A DNA stretch of 64,000 nt from Acidimicrobiaceae bacterium. Its GTDB lineage: Bacteria; Actinomycetota; Acidimicrobiia; Acidimicrobiales; Ilumatobacteraceae. The notes beneath the pieces were generated by a model, which saw nothing but the letters and a program-made list of their open reading frames with translations, was not told the DNA's origin and made no database searches. Position numbers and translations under genes: made by a program. Each line of letters starts with the position of its first letter. Position 1 is the first letter of the stretch. This document shows, piece after piece, positions 29,458-36,819 of the stretch. The stretch is taken from the NCBI GenBank assembly GCA_020637295.1, contig JACJWF010000008.1, positions 1 through 64,000 of the forward strand, written 5' to 3'.

Positions 29458-29727
29458 TCAACCTCCGGACAGGGCTTGGACGAGATGGATGGTGGCCTGG
29501 TCGCTCACCGGGTCGGCGAGGCCGGTGCGGTCGGCCACCTGCTCGCCGTCCACGAACACCGTGACGTGCTTGCGGACGGCGCCGTGCTCGTCGAGGGCGT
29601 AGCCGCGGGCGCTGGGGTACAGGGCGAGGTACGCATCGAGGACCTCGCGGACGGTGGCGCCGGGCACGGTGGCGTCGGGGCAGATGGTGTGGCGGTGGAA
29701 CGCCTTGGCGAACTTCACGGCGGCCAT
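29458..29727 (-). CDS. MoaD/ThiS-family beta-grasp sulfur carrier-like protein
   Basis: This 89-residue protein has the ubiquitin-like pattern of MoaD/ThiS (VREVLDAYLALYP, VTVFVDGEQV, DQATIHLVQALSGG). It ends exactly in Gly-Gly, the tail that MoaD and ThiS use for adenylation and thiocarboxylate formation. It is paired with the BNR-repeat gene and lies next to sulfur relay genes. An E1-like activating enzyme is not present in the window. TAGGCT lies 12 bases upstream on the minus strand. Confidence 0.82.
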   Translation of the reverse strand: MAAVKFAKAFHRHTICPDATVPGATVREVLDAYLALYPSARGYALDEHGAVRKHVTVFVDGEQVADRTGLADPVSDQATIHLVQALSGG

Positions 29728-29866
29728 AGGGGGGGGCTGAGCCTACGCGAGTGCGGCGGTGGCGGGTGCCGGGTGGCGCCGTCTGCCCCCGGACGGTTGG
29801 GCGCAGTTCACTTCATTCCGATTTCGACTGTCGCCGGGGTGGTCGAGCGCGTTCGACCGGCGCCGG

Positions 29867-30185
29867 TCGCCCACGCGTCCGCGGGCCGGTCGCCCACGCG
29901 TCCGCGGGCGGTGGGTCGCGCGTCTGCGGGCGGGTCGGGGTTGGGTCGCTCGTACGTGGGCACGCGTCCGCGGGCGGGTCGGCGGTAGCGCCTCGGAACC
30001 TTGTCACACCCCTTCGGTACGCTGGTCGAGCGAGCTCGACCGAGGGGGTCGGGCGACGCCGGCGAAGCGAACGGCCTGGGCCACTGGGCCCAAGCGCCCC
30101 CGTCGGCGGCACTCGTTCTCGCCATGTGGTTGTTGTCGACCGCGTTCGACCAGCATCGGCCGGCCCACGCGTCCGCGGGCGGGTC
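29867..30185. repeat. Noncoding stretch with five copies of a CACGCGTCCGCGGGC motif
   Basis: Copies of CCCACGCGTCCGCGGGC or a close variant lie near 29868, 29891, 29917 (diverged), 29957 and 30162. Inverted repeats such as GGTCGAGC-GA-GCTCGACC (30023-30040) lie between them. The whole gap 29728-30183 has short open frames on both strands, but all are made of these repeats and none looks like a protein. The last copy touches the 3' end of the DUF3054 gene. Confidence 0.7.
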
Positions 30186-30567
30186 AGGTGGTGGGGGCGC
30201 CGCGGCGGCCGCGCAGCCACTCGGCCAGCAGGCGCCAGCCGATCAGCACCAGCAGGAACACCGGGCCGACGATCACAAAGCCCATCGCCGTGCTGCGCTG
30301 GAACACGAATCGGCGCAGCAGCAGGCCGGCCGCGGCGGTGACCAGCCAGATGGTCATGCCGGTGGGAATGGCCGCCATGGGCGTGCGCCAGGCGCGGGCC
30401 ACCAACCAGCCGAGCAACAGTGCGATGAGGAACGGGCCGAGCACCTTGAGCGACTCGGTGAGCCACGGGCCGCCTTCCTTGTGGCTGCTGCGGCCCATGA
30501 CCACGAACAGGATGACCACGGCCACGTCGGCGGCGGCCGCGGTGAGGACGGCGCGGCGCTCAGCCAT
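30184..30567 (-). CDS. DUF3054-like small membrane protein
   Basis: This 127-residue protein has four hydrophobic spans and the DUF3054 pattern: DVAVVILFVVMGRSSHKEG, then WPF-like LGPFLIALLLGWLVAR, and a C-terminal GFVIVGPVFLLVLIGWR. It is an inner-membrane protein of unknown function. Its start overlaps the end of the flavin reductase gene by eight bases, so they are co-transcribed. Confidence 0.8.
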   Translation of the reverse strand: MAERRAVLTAAAADVAVVILFVVMGRSSHKEGGPWLTESLKVLGPFLIALLLGWLVARAWRTPMAAIPTGMTIWLVTAAAGLLLRRFVFQRSTAMGFVIVGPVFLLVLIGWRLLAEWLRGRRGAPTT

Positions 30568-31060
30568 GACGCTGGAACTGGCCGAGGCCGCCCTTGAAGA
30601 ACAAGAGAGCGTTGGGGTCCGTGTCCGGGTGGGCGTGCTCCAGTTCCAGCACCCGGCCGAGCACGAAGTGGTGGTCGCCGGCGTCGATGACCTGCTCGAT
30701 GGCGCAGTCGATCCAGGCGATCGACCCGTCGATGACGGGCGAGCCGGTGATCGGCGACGGATGCCAGGCCACGCCCTCGAACGGCTGCTCGATGCTGCTC
30801 TTGGCGAACTGCCAGCACAGGTCGGCCTGGTGGGCGCCGAGCACGTTGACGCAGAACGAACCGCTGTCGCGGATGGCGTGCCAACGGGCGGAGTCCACCA
30901 TCGGCAGGAAGCCCACCAGCGGCGGGTCGAGCGAGACGGAGGTGAACGAGCCGATGGTGAAACCCACGGGCTCGCCGTCGGCCGCAGTGGCGGTGACGAC
31001 CGTGACGCCGGTGGGGAAGTGGCCGAGTACCTGGCGGAACAGGTTCGGGTCGATGGTCAT
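30560..31060 (-). CDS. Flavin reductase domain protein
   Basis: This 166-residue protein is of the FMN-binding split-barrel flavin reductase family: LGHFPTGVTVVTA, PVGFTIGSFTSVSLDPPLVGF, FCVNVLG, and DHHFVLGRVLELE near the end. It should reduce FMN or FAD with NAD(P)H, often as partner of a monooxygenase, though none is adjacent. The ATG at 31060 is supported by TAGAGT seven bases upstream; the frame is open further but not convincing. Confidence 0.9.
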   Translation of the reverse strand: MTIDPNLFRQVLGHFPTGVTVVTATAADGEPVGFTIGSFTSVSLDPPLVGFLPMVDSARWHAIRDSGSFCVNVLGAHQADLCWQFAKSSIEQPFEGVAWHPSPITGSPVIDGSIAWIDCAIEQVIDAGDHHFVLGRVLELEHAHPDTDPNALLFFKGGLGQFQRHG

Positions 31061-31067
31061 GGCGACG

Positions 31068-31073
31068 ACTCTA
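31068..31073 (-). promoter_or_regulatory. -10 box before flavin reductase gene
   Basis: On the minus strand this reads TAGAGT, seven bases before the ATG at 31060. This is the leaderless arrangement seen elsewhere in the window. Confidence 0.45.
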
Positions 31074-31199
31074 ACGGCGCGGTGTCGGACCACCCGTTGC
31101 CCGGGAGTCCTGACGAGTTGTTATGGTTTTGCCGAACCAGCCGGTCGGCGTGTGCCTCAGTAGGGCAACCGGATTGGTTTCGACAGGTGGAGGTTGACG

Positions 31200-31988
31200 A
31201 TGGCGGTCGCATCTCGGGCACGAGTTGTGGTGGTGTTCGCGCTCGTCGTGTTGGCGGGTTGTGGCGGTGGGTCCGGGTCCGCTCCGGCGACGGATGTCGC
31301 CGTGGCGGACGCCACCACAACGGTCGCGGCGTCGTCCAGCACTGGTGTCAGCACCACCATCGAAGTCACGACCACGGGCCCGACGACGACCATCGTCGCC
31401 ACGACGGTGCCCGGCCAGCTGGGGCTGTCGCCCGACGGCCCGTGGCATCTGGTGGACTCGGCGCCGGGCGTGGAGGGCGTCGGCCTGGTCTACGAACTGA
31501 TGCCGAAGTTGTGGGTCTTCCTGCCGACGGAGGTGGACCTCGAGCGCGGCTACCTGTGGACCTTCAACGAGGAGGACCGCCCCATCATCGAGGCCTACCT
31601 GATGGCCGTGCTGACGAGGTACCGCAGCACCGACTCTGTCCCCGCCACCCTCGACGACCCCGGCTGGGACCTCTACTACACCCCCGAGTTGAAGGCCCTT
31701 GTCGTGCCTCAGTATCAGGCGTTCTCAGACCGCGGCATTTACGCGGATCTTGATCTCGGCGTCGTCTTGCGGCCTCGGCTGACTGAGGACGAGCGAAGCG
31801 AGGACCGAGCGATTCTCCTGGACTGTGTGTCCGACGGCGCAGTAGCGCGCACGGCAGACGGCGAGTATGCGCCTGGCGCGACTCCGGGAGTGGTCGCACA
31901 TGGGTATGCCTTCGAGATGGCAAAGGTGGACGAGGCTTGGAAGGCGTCCGGATACAACGATGAGGTCTCGGCATGCTCCGCTGGCTAG
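31200..31988 (+). CDS. Putative secreted lipoprotein of unknown function
   Basis: This 262-residue protein starts at an ATG behind GGTGGAGG. A signal peptide with lipobox LAGC lies near residues 18-21, then a Thr-rich linker (about 35-70), then a globular domain of about 190 residues that I do not recognise. It overlaps the next secreted-protein gene by 16 bases, which suggests a two-gene unit acting outside the membrane. Confidence 0.75.
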   Translation: MAVASRARVVVVFALVVLAGCGGGSGSAPATDVAVADATTTVAASSSTGVSTTIEVTTTGPTTTIVATTVPGQLGLSPDGPWHLVDSAPGVEGVGLVYELMPKLWVFLPTEVDLERGYLWTFNEEDRPIIEAYLMAVLTRYRSTDSVPATLDDPGWDLYYTPELKALVVPQYQAFSDRGIYADLDLGVVLRPRLTEDERSEDRAILLDCVSDGAVARTADGEYAPGATPGVVAHGYAFEMAKVDEAWKASGYNDEVSACSAG

Positions 31989-32992
31989 GCGCCACGATTG
32001 CTGTCTTGCAGCTCGTCCTCGTTCCGGTCGCAAAGGCTGACTTCGGGAACGTCGATCCTGGGCAGCCGATCTATGTGTCGGCGAATTCGAACACGGTGGC
32101 GTACTACAACGAGACGGGCGGGATGCGGTCGACCACCAACATTCCGGGCGGGTCGCAGTTCAAGTTGCAGCCGGCGTCGCCGTGCAGCTTCGTGGCCACG
32201 GCGACGGGGGCGACGCTGGACGGGACACCGTTCGTCGCCGGCCAGACGGTCACCAGCACCCGCTACCTGTGGGTGGAGTTCGACGGGCTGCCGACCACGG
32301 AGGCGCCGGGGCCGACCGGGCCGATCACCACCACCCTCGGCACGCTCGGCCAGGCCCGCCGCCTGTTCGGCCGGTTCTGCGAGGTGCCCCACGGCGCGGC
32401 GTTCCTCGGGTCGGCCTGGGTGACGGCCAACGACCCGTTCCTCGACCCGCGGCCGACGGCGCGGAGCCTGCTGACCAACCTGCAACTCATCGAGCCGGCC
32501 GTCTACCGGAACGACGTGGTGGACGTGTGGGGCGGGCTGGTCACCCGCTACCCGGCGTGGCTGGCCATCCAGCCCGAGGCGTGGCAGCCGCAGCGGTCCA
32601 GCGTCGCCCACCACCGCGGCTGGACCATCTACCTCCACACCACCCCGGCGCGGATGGAGTTCGAGGTGACGTTCACGCCCGACCCGACCAAGCCGTCCGC
32701 CCCGTTCCACGGTGTGGTCGCCTGCGTCGGCGCGCCCGCGGACGCGGACATGGCAGCCGCCGCGTTCCCGCCGGTGCCCGCCCTTCCCGAGCAGACCGAG
32801 CCGGGCGTGAACGGCGCCTGCATGTGGACCCCGCCGGGCCCCGGCACGGTCACCATCCAGGCGCGCATCACCTACTCGGTGACGATGTGGGTGAACGGGT
32901 ACGTGGAGGCCATGCCCGACTACACGTGGGTCAGCCCGCCGGCCACGTTCGCGACGGTCGAGCTGGCTGCGGTCAACACCAATCACCCGTAG
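31973..32992 (+). CDS. Putative secreted protein of unknown function
   Basis: This 339-residue protein begins with an N-terminal signal peptide (MLRWLGATIAVLQLVLVPVA, cleavage after AKA). The mature part is rich in Pro, Thr and Trp with several Cys, and looks like beta-rich extracellular domains. No family is recognised. The ATG at 31973 lies inside the end of the lipoprotein gene, so the two are probably co-translated. Confidence 0.7.
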   Translation: MLRWLGATIAVLQLVLVPVAKADFGNVDPGQPIYVSANSNTVAYYNETGGMRSTTNIPGGSQFKLQPASPCSFVATATGATLDGTPFVAGQTVTSTRYLWVEFDGLPTTEAPGPTGPITTTLGTLGQARRLFGRFCEVPHGAAFLGSAWVTANDPFLDPRPTARSLLTNLQLIEPAVYRNDVVDVWGGLVTRYPAWLAIQPEAWQPQRSSVAHHRGWTIYLHTTPARMEFEVTFTPDPTKPSAPFHGVVACVGAPADADMAAAAFPPVPALPEQTEPGVNGACMWTPPGPGTVTIQARITYSVTMWVNGYVEAMPDYTWVSPPATFATVELAAVNTNHP

Positions 32993-33040
32993 GGCGTGCC
33001 CGCCGCCGGGGCGGTTGACGCGTATGGGATTCTGGGCGGC

Positions 33041-33577
33041 ATGGCCGGGTCGATCCGCGAGCAGAAGGCGCTGCTGCGGGCGCGCATGCGCCAGGTGCGC
33101 GACCTGGTCGACGACCGCCTGCTGCGAAGCGTGGAGTTGTGGTCGCAGCTCGCCGATGTGCCGGAGTTCGCCGCCGCCGGCACGGTGATGGCGTTCTGGG
33201 GGATGGACAGCGAGCCTGACACCGACCCGCTGTTCGCCCGTCTCGCTGCGGCCGGGCAGCAGCTGGTGCTGCCGCGGGTGGATGGGCGCGACATGTTGGT
33301 GTGCTCCGCCGAGGGGCCGATCGCGGTCAGCCGGTTCGGGGTCCGCGAGCCGCAGGGGCCGGCGCTGGACCTCTCGGTGGTGGACTTCGTGGTGGTGCCC
33401 GGGCTGGCGTTCACCCCGCAGGGTGATCGGCTGGGCTACGGCGCCGGCTACTACGACCGGTTCCTCACCGCCCTGCCGGGGGTGCCGAACGCGGGCGTGT
33501 GCTTCGCCGAGCAGTTGGTGGACGACCTCCCGGTCGACGCGCACGACGTACGCGTCGACCGGGTGATCAGTGCCTGA
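33041..33577 (+). CDS. 5-formyltetrahydrofolate cyclo-ligase
   Basis: This 178-residue enzyme converts 5-formyl-THF to 5,10-methenyl-THF with ATP. The family signatures are present: REQKALLRARMRQVR at the N-terminus, FVVVPGLAFTPQGDRLGYG and the nucleotide/folate motif GYGAGYYDRFL near residues 130-140. The ATG at 33041 matches the usual family N-terminus. It converges on inositol-phosphate synthase. Confidence 0.93.
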   Translation: MAGSIREQKALLRARMRQVRDLVDDRLLRSVELWSQLADVPEFAAAGTVMAFWGMDSEPDTDPLFARLAAAGQQLVLPRVDGRDMLVCSAEGPIAVSRFGVREPQGPALDLSVVDFVVVPGLAFTPQGDRLGYGAGYYDRFLTALPGVPNAGVCFAEQLVDDLPVDAHDVRVDRVISA

Positions 33578-33601
33578 CGTGAGCGAGGGAGCCGGCGGGG
33601 C

Positions 33602-34933
33602 TCAGGCCTCGTCGTAGTACTCGCGGCCGAGGTGGGTGATCTGGTCCTCGCCCATCATCCAGCGCAGGGTGTTCTTCAGCTTGGTCAGCTGGATGAACAG
33701 GTCGTGCTCCGGGTACAGGCCGGGGGCCACCTGGGGGCTCTTGTAGTAGAAGCTCAGCCACTCCTGGATGCCGCCGAGGCCGGCGCGCTGGGCCAGGTCG
33801 CTGAACAGCACCAGGTCGAGCGCCAGCGGGGCGGCGAGGATGCTGTCGCGGCAGAGGAAGTTCACCTTGATCTGCATCGGGTAGCCGAGCCACCCGAAGA
33901 TGTCGATGTTGTCCCAGCCTTCCTTGTTGTCGCCGCGCGGGGGGTAGTAGTTGATCTGCACCTTGTGGAACACGTCGCCGTAGAGGTCGGGGTTGGTGCC
34001 CGGCTCCAGGATGTGCTCCAGCACGCCCAGCTTCGACTCTTCCTTGGTCTTGAAGTTCTCCGGCGCGTCCAGCACCTCACCGTCGCGGTTGCCGAGGATG
34101 TTGGTGGAGTACCAGCCGCTGAGGCCCAGCTGGCGGGCCTTCAGCATGGGGGCCAGCACGGTCTTCATCAGGGTCTGGCCGGTCTTGAAGTCCTTGCCGC
34201 TGATGGGGATGTTGCGGTCGGTGGCGAACTGGCGCAGCACCGGCGCGTCGACGGCCAGGTTGGGGGCGCCGTTGGCGAACGGCACGCCCTCCAGCAGGGC
34301 GGCGTAGGCGTAGAGCTGGGCCGGGCTGACGGTCTCGTCGTTGGCGTCGATGGCCTTCTCGAACGACTCCACGTCCATGTGGGCCGGGCCGGGCTCGATG
34401 AAGATCTCCGTGCTGGCGCACCAGATCATCACCACGCGGTCGACCTGCTTCTCCTCGCGGAACTGGTTGATGTCCGCACGGATGGCTTCCAGCATCGCCC
34501 GCTTGCTGCTCGTCGGCTTGATGTGGTCGCCGTCCAGGTTGCGGGCGTACTTCTTCTCGAAGGCGGCCGTCATCGGGCGGACCTCGCGGAGGGCGTCGCT
34601 GATGGCCTCCAGGTGGCGGCCGTGCTCCAGCACGCCGGCGCGGCTGGCGGCGACGTAGGCGTCGTCCGGGTACACGTCCCACGCGCCCCACACGATGTCG
34701 TCGAGGGCGGCGAGCGGCACGAAGTCCTTCACCAGCGGGCTGCGGTGGTCGGTGCGCTTGCCGAGGCGGATGGTGCCCATCTGGGTCATGCTGCCGATCG
34801 GCTGGCCCTGGCCACGCTTGGACAGCTCGACGCCGGCGATGAGGGTGGAGGCCACGGCGCCGAGGCCGACCGTCAGCACGCCGAGGCGGCCGGTGGCGGG
34901 GGCGATGGTGGGAGTGGGAGAGGAACTCGACAT
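33602..34933 (-). CDS. ino1: Inositol-3-phosphate synthase
   Basis: This 443-residue protein of the myo-inositol-1-phosphate synthase family makes inositol 3-phosphate from glucose 6-phosphate with NAD. An N-terminal NAD-binding glycine motif (VLTVGLGAVASTLIAGV), PISGKDFKTGQT with the active-site Lys, and LGLSGWYSTNILGNRDGEVL are visible. The ATG at 34933 is supported by TATCGT eight bases upstream; a start at 34960 would overlap that box. Inositol would feed phosphatidylinositol or mycothiol-type pathways (inference). Confidence 0.93.
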   Translation of the reverse strand: MSSSSPTPTIAPATGRLGVLTVGLGAVASTLIAGVELSKRGQGQPIGSMTQMGTIRLGKRTDHRSPLVKDFVPLAALDDIVWGAWDVYPDDAYVAASRAGVLEHGRHLEAISDALREVRPMTAAFEKKYARNLDGDHIKPTSSKRAMLEAIRADINQFREEKQVDRVVMIWCASTEIFIEPGPAHMDVESFEKAIDANDETVSPAQLYAYAALLEGVPFANGAPNLAVDAPVLRQFATDRNIPISGKDFKTGQTLMKTVLAPMLKARQLGLSGWYSTNILGNRDGEVLDAPENFKTKEESKLGVLEHILEPGTNPDLYGDVFHKVQINYYPPRGDNKEGWDNIDIFGWLGYPMQIKVNFLCRDSILAAPLALDLVLFSDLAQRAGLGGIQEWLSFYYKSPQVAPGLYPEHDLFIQLTKLKNTLRWMMGEDQITHLGREYYDEA

Positions 34934-34941
34934 AGCTGCAA

Positions 34942-34947
34942 ACGATA
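34942..34947 (-). promoter_or_regulatory. -10 box before ino1
   Basis: On the minus strand this reads TATCGT, eight bases before the ino1 ATG at 34933. It argues for that start over the upstream one. Confidence 0.45.
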
Positions 34948-35158
34948 AAGCATGTCGCACAGTGGCGGGAGGTTGTTCGGCATCGCTTCACAATCTGCCT
35001 AGTGGTGCGGTGGAGCCCATTGACAGAGGATCTGTTCGGGTGTCTACTGCGCGGGACAACTTGGTGACGCTGCGTCACCCACGGCTCGGAGGTCGGCGAT
35101 ATGTCTCGTTCGTGGCGGTAGTTGGTGGCTGCTGCGGTGTCGATCGGTCGTCCAATCC

Positions 35159-35326
35159 CAATACGGCACCACCGGCTTCACCACCGCTGACCACGACTGG
35201 CGGTACTGCTACCAGAACACCGGCACCGGCGGCGCCGCACCCAACTGCACCAGCAGCAACATCAACACCGCAGGAGCGAACAGCAATCGATTCGCCGCCG
35301 CCTGCGGCAGTATTATTCGTACTTGA
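35159..35326 (+). pseudogene. Possible 3' remnant of a secreted-protein gene
   Basis: In this frame the translation is Gly/Thr/Asn/Cys-rich (GTTGFTTADHDWRYCYQNTG, then several more residues to a TGA at 35324) and looks like the tail of an extracellular protein. No start or plausible upstream coding sequence lies in frame. The rest of 34934-35373 shows no gene that I can support. It may be a decayed fragment, or chance. Confidence 0.3.
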
Positions 35327-35373
35327 CCGGTACACCGGATTGTTCCTCTGGACCGCAATTCAGCAAGGAATCT

Positions 35374-35829
35374 ATGAGACATCGGATCCCACGTCACCCT
35401 CTCGTCGCCGTGCTGCTGCTCCTAGTCGTTACGGCTTCGTGTAACGGATCGAACTCCACTACAGAAGAGCTTCGACCTGAGATTGAAGCTGCGGTCGCAC
35501 AGATCAAGTCCACGTTGGAGTTGGTGAATCCAACCGTCAATATCTGGGGCGAGGCATGTTCATCTCGGGACAATCGATTGAGTTACTGCGATGAGCTCTC
35601 AGCGTCGATCCAGTGGACCCCAAATGCCAGCCAGTCAACAGACCTTTGTCAGGCCGCTTTGACAGTGAGCGCTGAACTGGAGTCGCGGCTGGCCGACTTC
35701 CGGGTTACAGCCAGTGACACCTGTGGTACGGAATTCTGCCTCGGGCACCTGCCAGGTGGAGTTTCCATGTATGAGCCAGATCCCACTCTTCAAGTCATGC
35801 TCGGATCCGACAAGTCCCGGTGCATGTGA
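35374..35829 (+). CDS. Small putative lipoprotein
   Basis: This 151-residue protein starts at an ATG behind AAGGAA. It has an N-terminal signal with a candidate lipobox (VTASC, Cys about residue 22). The mature part has several Cys and no recognised family. Base composition here is clearly lower in GC and codon use is looser than in the flanking ino1 and ilv genes, which suggests recently acquired DNA. Confidence 0.6.
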   Translation: MRHRIPRHPLVAVLLLLVVTASCNGSNSTTEELRPEIEAAVAQIKSTLELVNPTVNIWGEACSSRDNRLSYCDELSASIQWTPNASQSTDLCQAALTVSAELESRLADFRVTASDTCGTEFCLGHLPGGVSMYEPDPTLQVMLGSDKSRCM

Positions 35830-35917
35830 GAAAGGATCTCGTTCAGGACACCGGGGCGTGGGCGCCTTCCCGTCAACTGACGGACGAGAAGGTGAGGGCA
35901 ACTGACAACTCCGGTGT

Positions 35918-36109
35918 ATGTCGGGGCATGTGGTGAAGCGGAATCTACTCGCTATCCCGCTGATCTTTGGTCCATTGGTCGCCTTCTTGCTCGCGGCATT
36001 TGTTATCAAATCAGAACTGATCGAAGGCATCGCGTTTGTCGTCGGCGCACTTATGTCATTTGCGGGATTGAAGGTGTTGAACTCTTCAGAGGGTCGCAGT
36101 TCCTCGTGA
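35918..36109 (+). CDS. Small two-span membrane protein
   Basis: This 63-residue frame has two hydrophobic segments (LLAIPLIFGPLVAFLLAAFV and IAFVVGALMSFAGLKVL) and a polar tail. Codon use is of the same lower-GC kind as its neighbours. There is no clear ribosome site. The stop overlaps a GTG of the next frame (GTGA at 36106-36109), which may couple them. Function is unknown. Confidence 0.4.
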   Translation: MSGHVVKRNLLAIPLIFGPLVAFLLAAFVIKSELIEGIAFVVGALMSFAGLKVLNSSEGRSSS

Positions 36110-36183
36110 ATGGAGTTCTCGTTTGGCATGACTCCTTCCTCGTTTCCAAGGTCAGGAGCCGCCAACCATCCCAGGGAGATTCA

Positions 36184-36660
36184 GTGAATCGAGAGCGACT
36201 TCCTTCCGGTGTATACGCCGTCGGAATGGTGGCAGCCATCCTGATGGTTCCCACTTCCGGGTCACACCTCGATCGGCTACCGATCGTGGGGCTCTCTGCT
36301 GGGCTCGTCTGGTCCAACGTCGATTCGCTCGTCGGATGGACCCGTCGAACGGTTGCCTTCGTGGTGGGCTGCATCTCGTTGCCGGTTGCCTTCGTGAACA
36401 ACTACTTCCGGCGGTCGCCCGCCCTTCTTGCCGCGGCAGCGGTGCTCGCACTGGTCGCCGATCCGCCCTTCCGGATCTGGTCCGGCGGGACGGACGCATC
36501 GATGCAGGCCCTCTCAGTACTCGCACGACTCGCCGCTCTCGGTCTGGTCGTCTTGATCGTCGTGGGTCGCCACATGCGGGACGAGCAGCCCTCAGCGAGC
36601 GATGGCGACCTCGGCCCGAATCCGCCGCTGGTCGAGTTGCGAAACGACCCTCGCCGGTGA
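36184..36660 (+). CDS. Putative multi-span membrane protein
   Basis: This 158-residue protein has about four hydrophobic stretches and a polar C-terminal tail. The GTG at 36184 follows AGGGAGA at good spacing. A GTG at 36106 in the same frame, overlapping the previous stop, would add 26 residues. No family is recognised. It lies just upstream of the ilvB leader. Confidence 0.55.
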   Translation: MNRERLPSGVYAVGMVAAILMVPTSGSHLDRLPIVGLSAGLVWSNVDSLVGWTRRTVAFVVGCISLPVAFVNNYFRRSPALLAAAAVLALVADPPFRIWSGGTDASMQALSVLARLAALGLVVLIVVGRHMRDEQPSASDGDLGPNPPLVELRNDPRR

Positions 36661-36674
36661 CAGACTGCTCAGCG

Positions 36675-36719
36675 ATGCGTGCCCACCCCGCCTCCGAGCT
36701 CGTAGTACTCATCGTGTAG
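36675..36719 (+). CDS. ilvB leader peptide, branched-chain rich
   Basis: This 14-codon frame reads MRAHPASELVVLIV and then TAG. Six consecutive codons for Leu, Val and Ile stand right before the stop, and two hairpins follow, the second being a terminator. This is the layout of an amino-acid attenuator: a ribosome that stalls on scarce Val/Leu/Ile-tRNA would sit on the first hairpin. The ribosome site is weak. Confidence 0.75.
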   Translation: MRAHPASELVVLIV

Positions 36720-36781
36720 ACGCACGCCTCCACATACTTCGCGTGCGTCCAGCCTCCCTGTCGGGAGGCTTCTTCGTTTTT
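36719..36781 (+). terminator. ilvBNC attenuator: leader hairpin and intrinsic terminator
   Basis: GACGCACGC (36719-36727) pairs perfectly with GCGTGCGTC (36741-36749). Directly after it, AGCCTCCC (36751-36758) pairs with GGGAGGCT (36763-36770) around TGTC and is followed by TCTTCGTTTTT, a rho-independent terminator. GCCTCC in the first loop (36726-36731) could also pair with GGAGGC of the terminator, a possible alternative structure. ilvB starts 39 bases later. Confidence 0.8.
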
Positions 36782-36819
36782 CCGGCCAGACTTCCCCCAC
36801 ACACCCAGGAGCACCCACC

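Noticed and set aside
29808..30125. Minus-strand frame of 105 codons in the intergenic region
   Set aside because: It is made of the repeated CACGCGTCCGCGGGC motif and palindromes, with no start signal or domain.
35075..35335. Minus-strand frame of 86 codons
   Set aside because: It is low complexity with no ribosome site. The opposite strand looks more like coding sequence.
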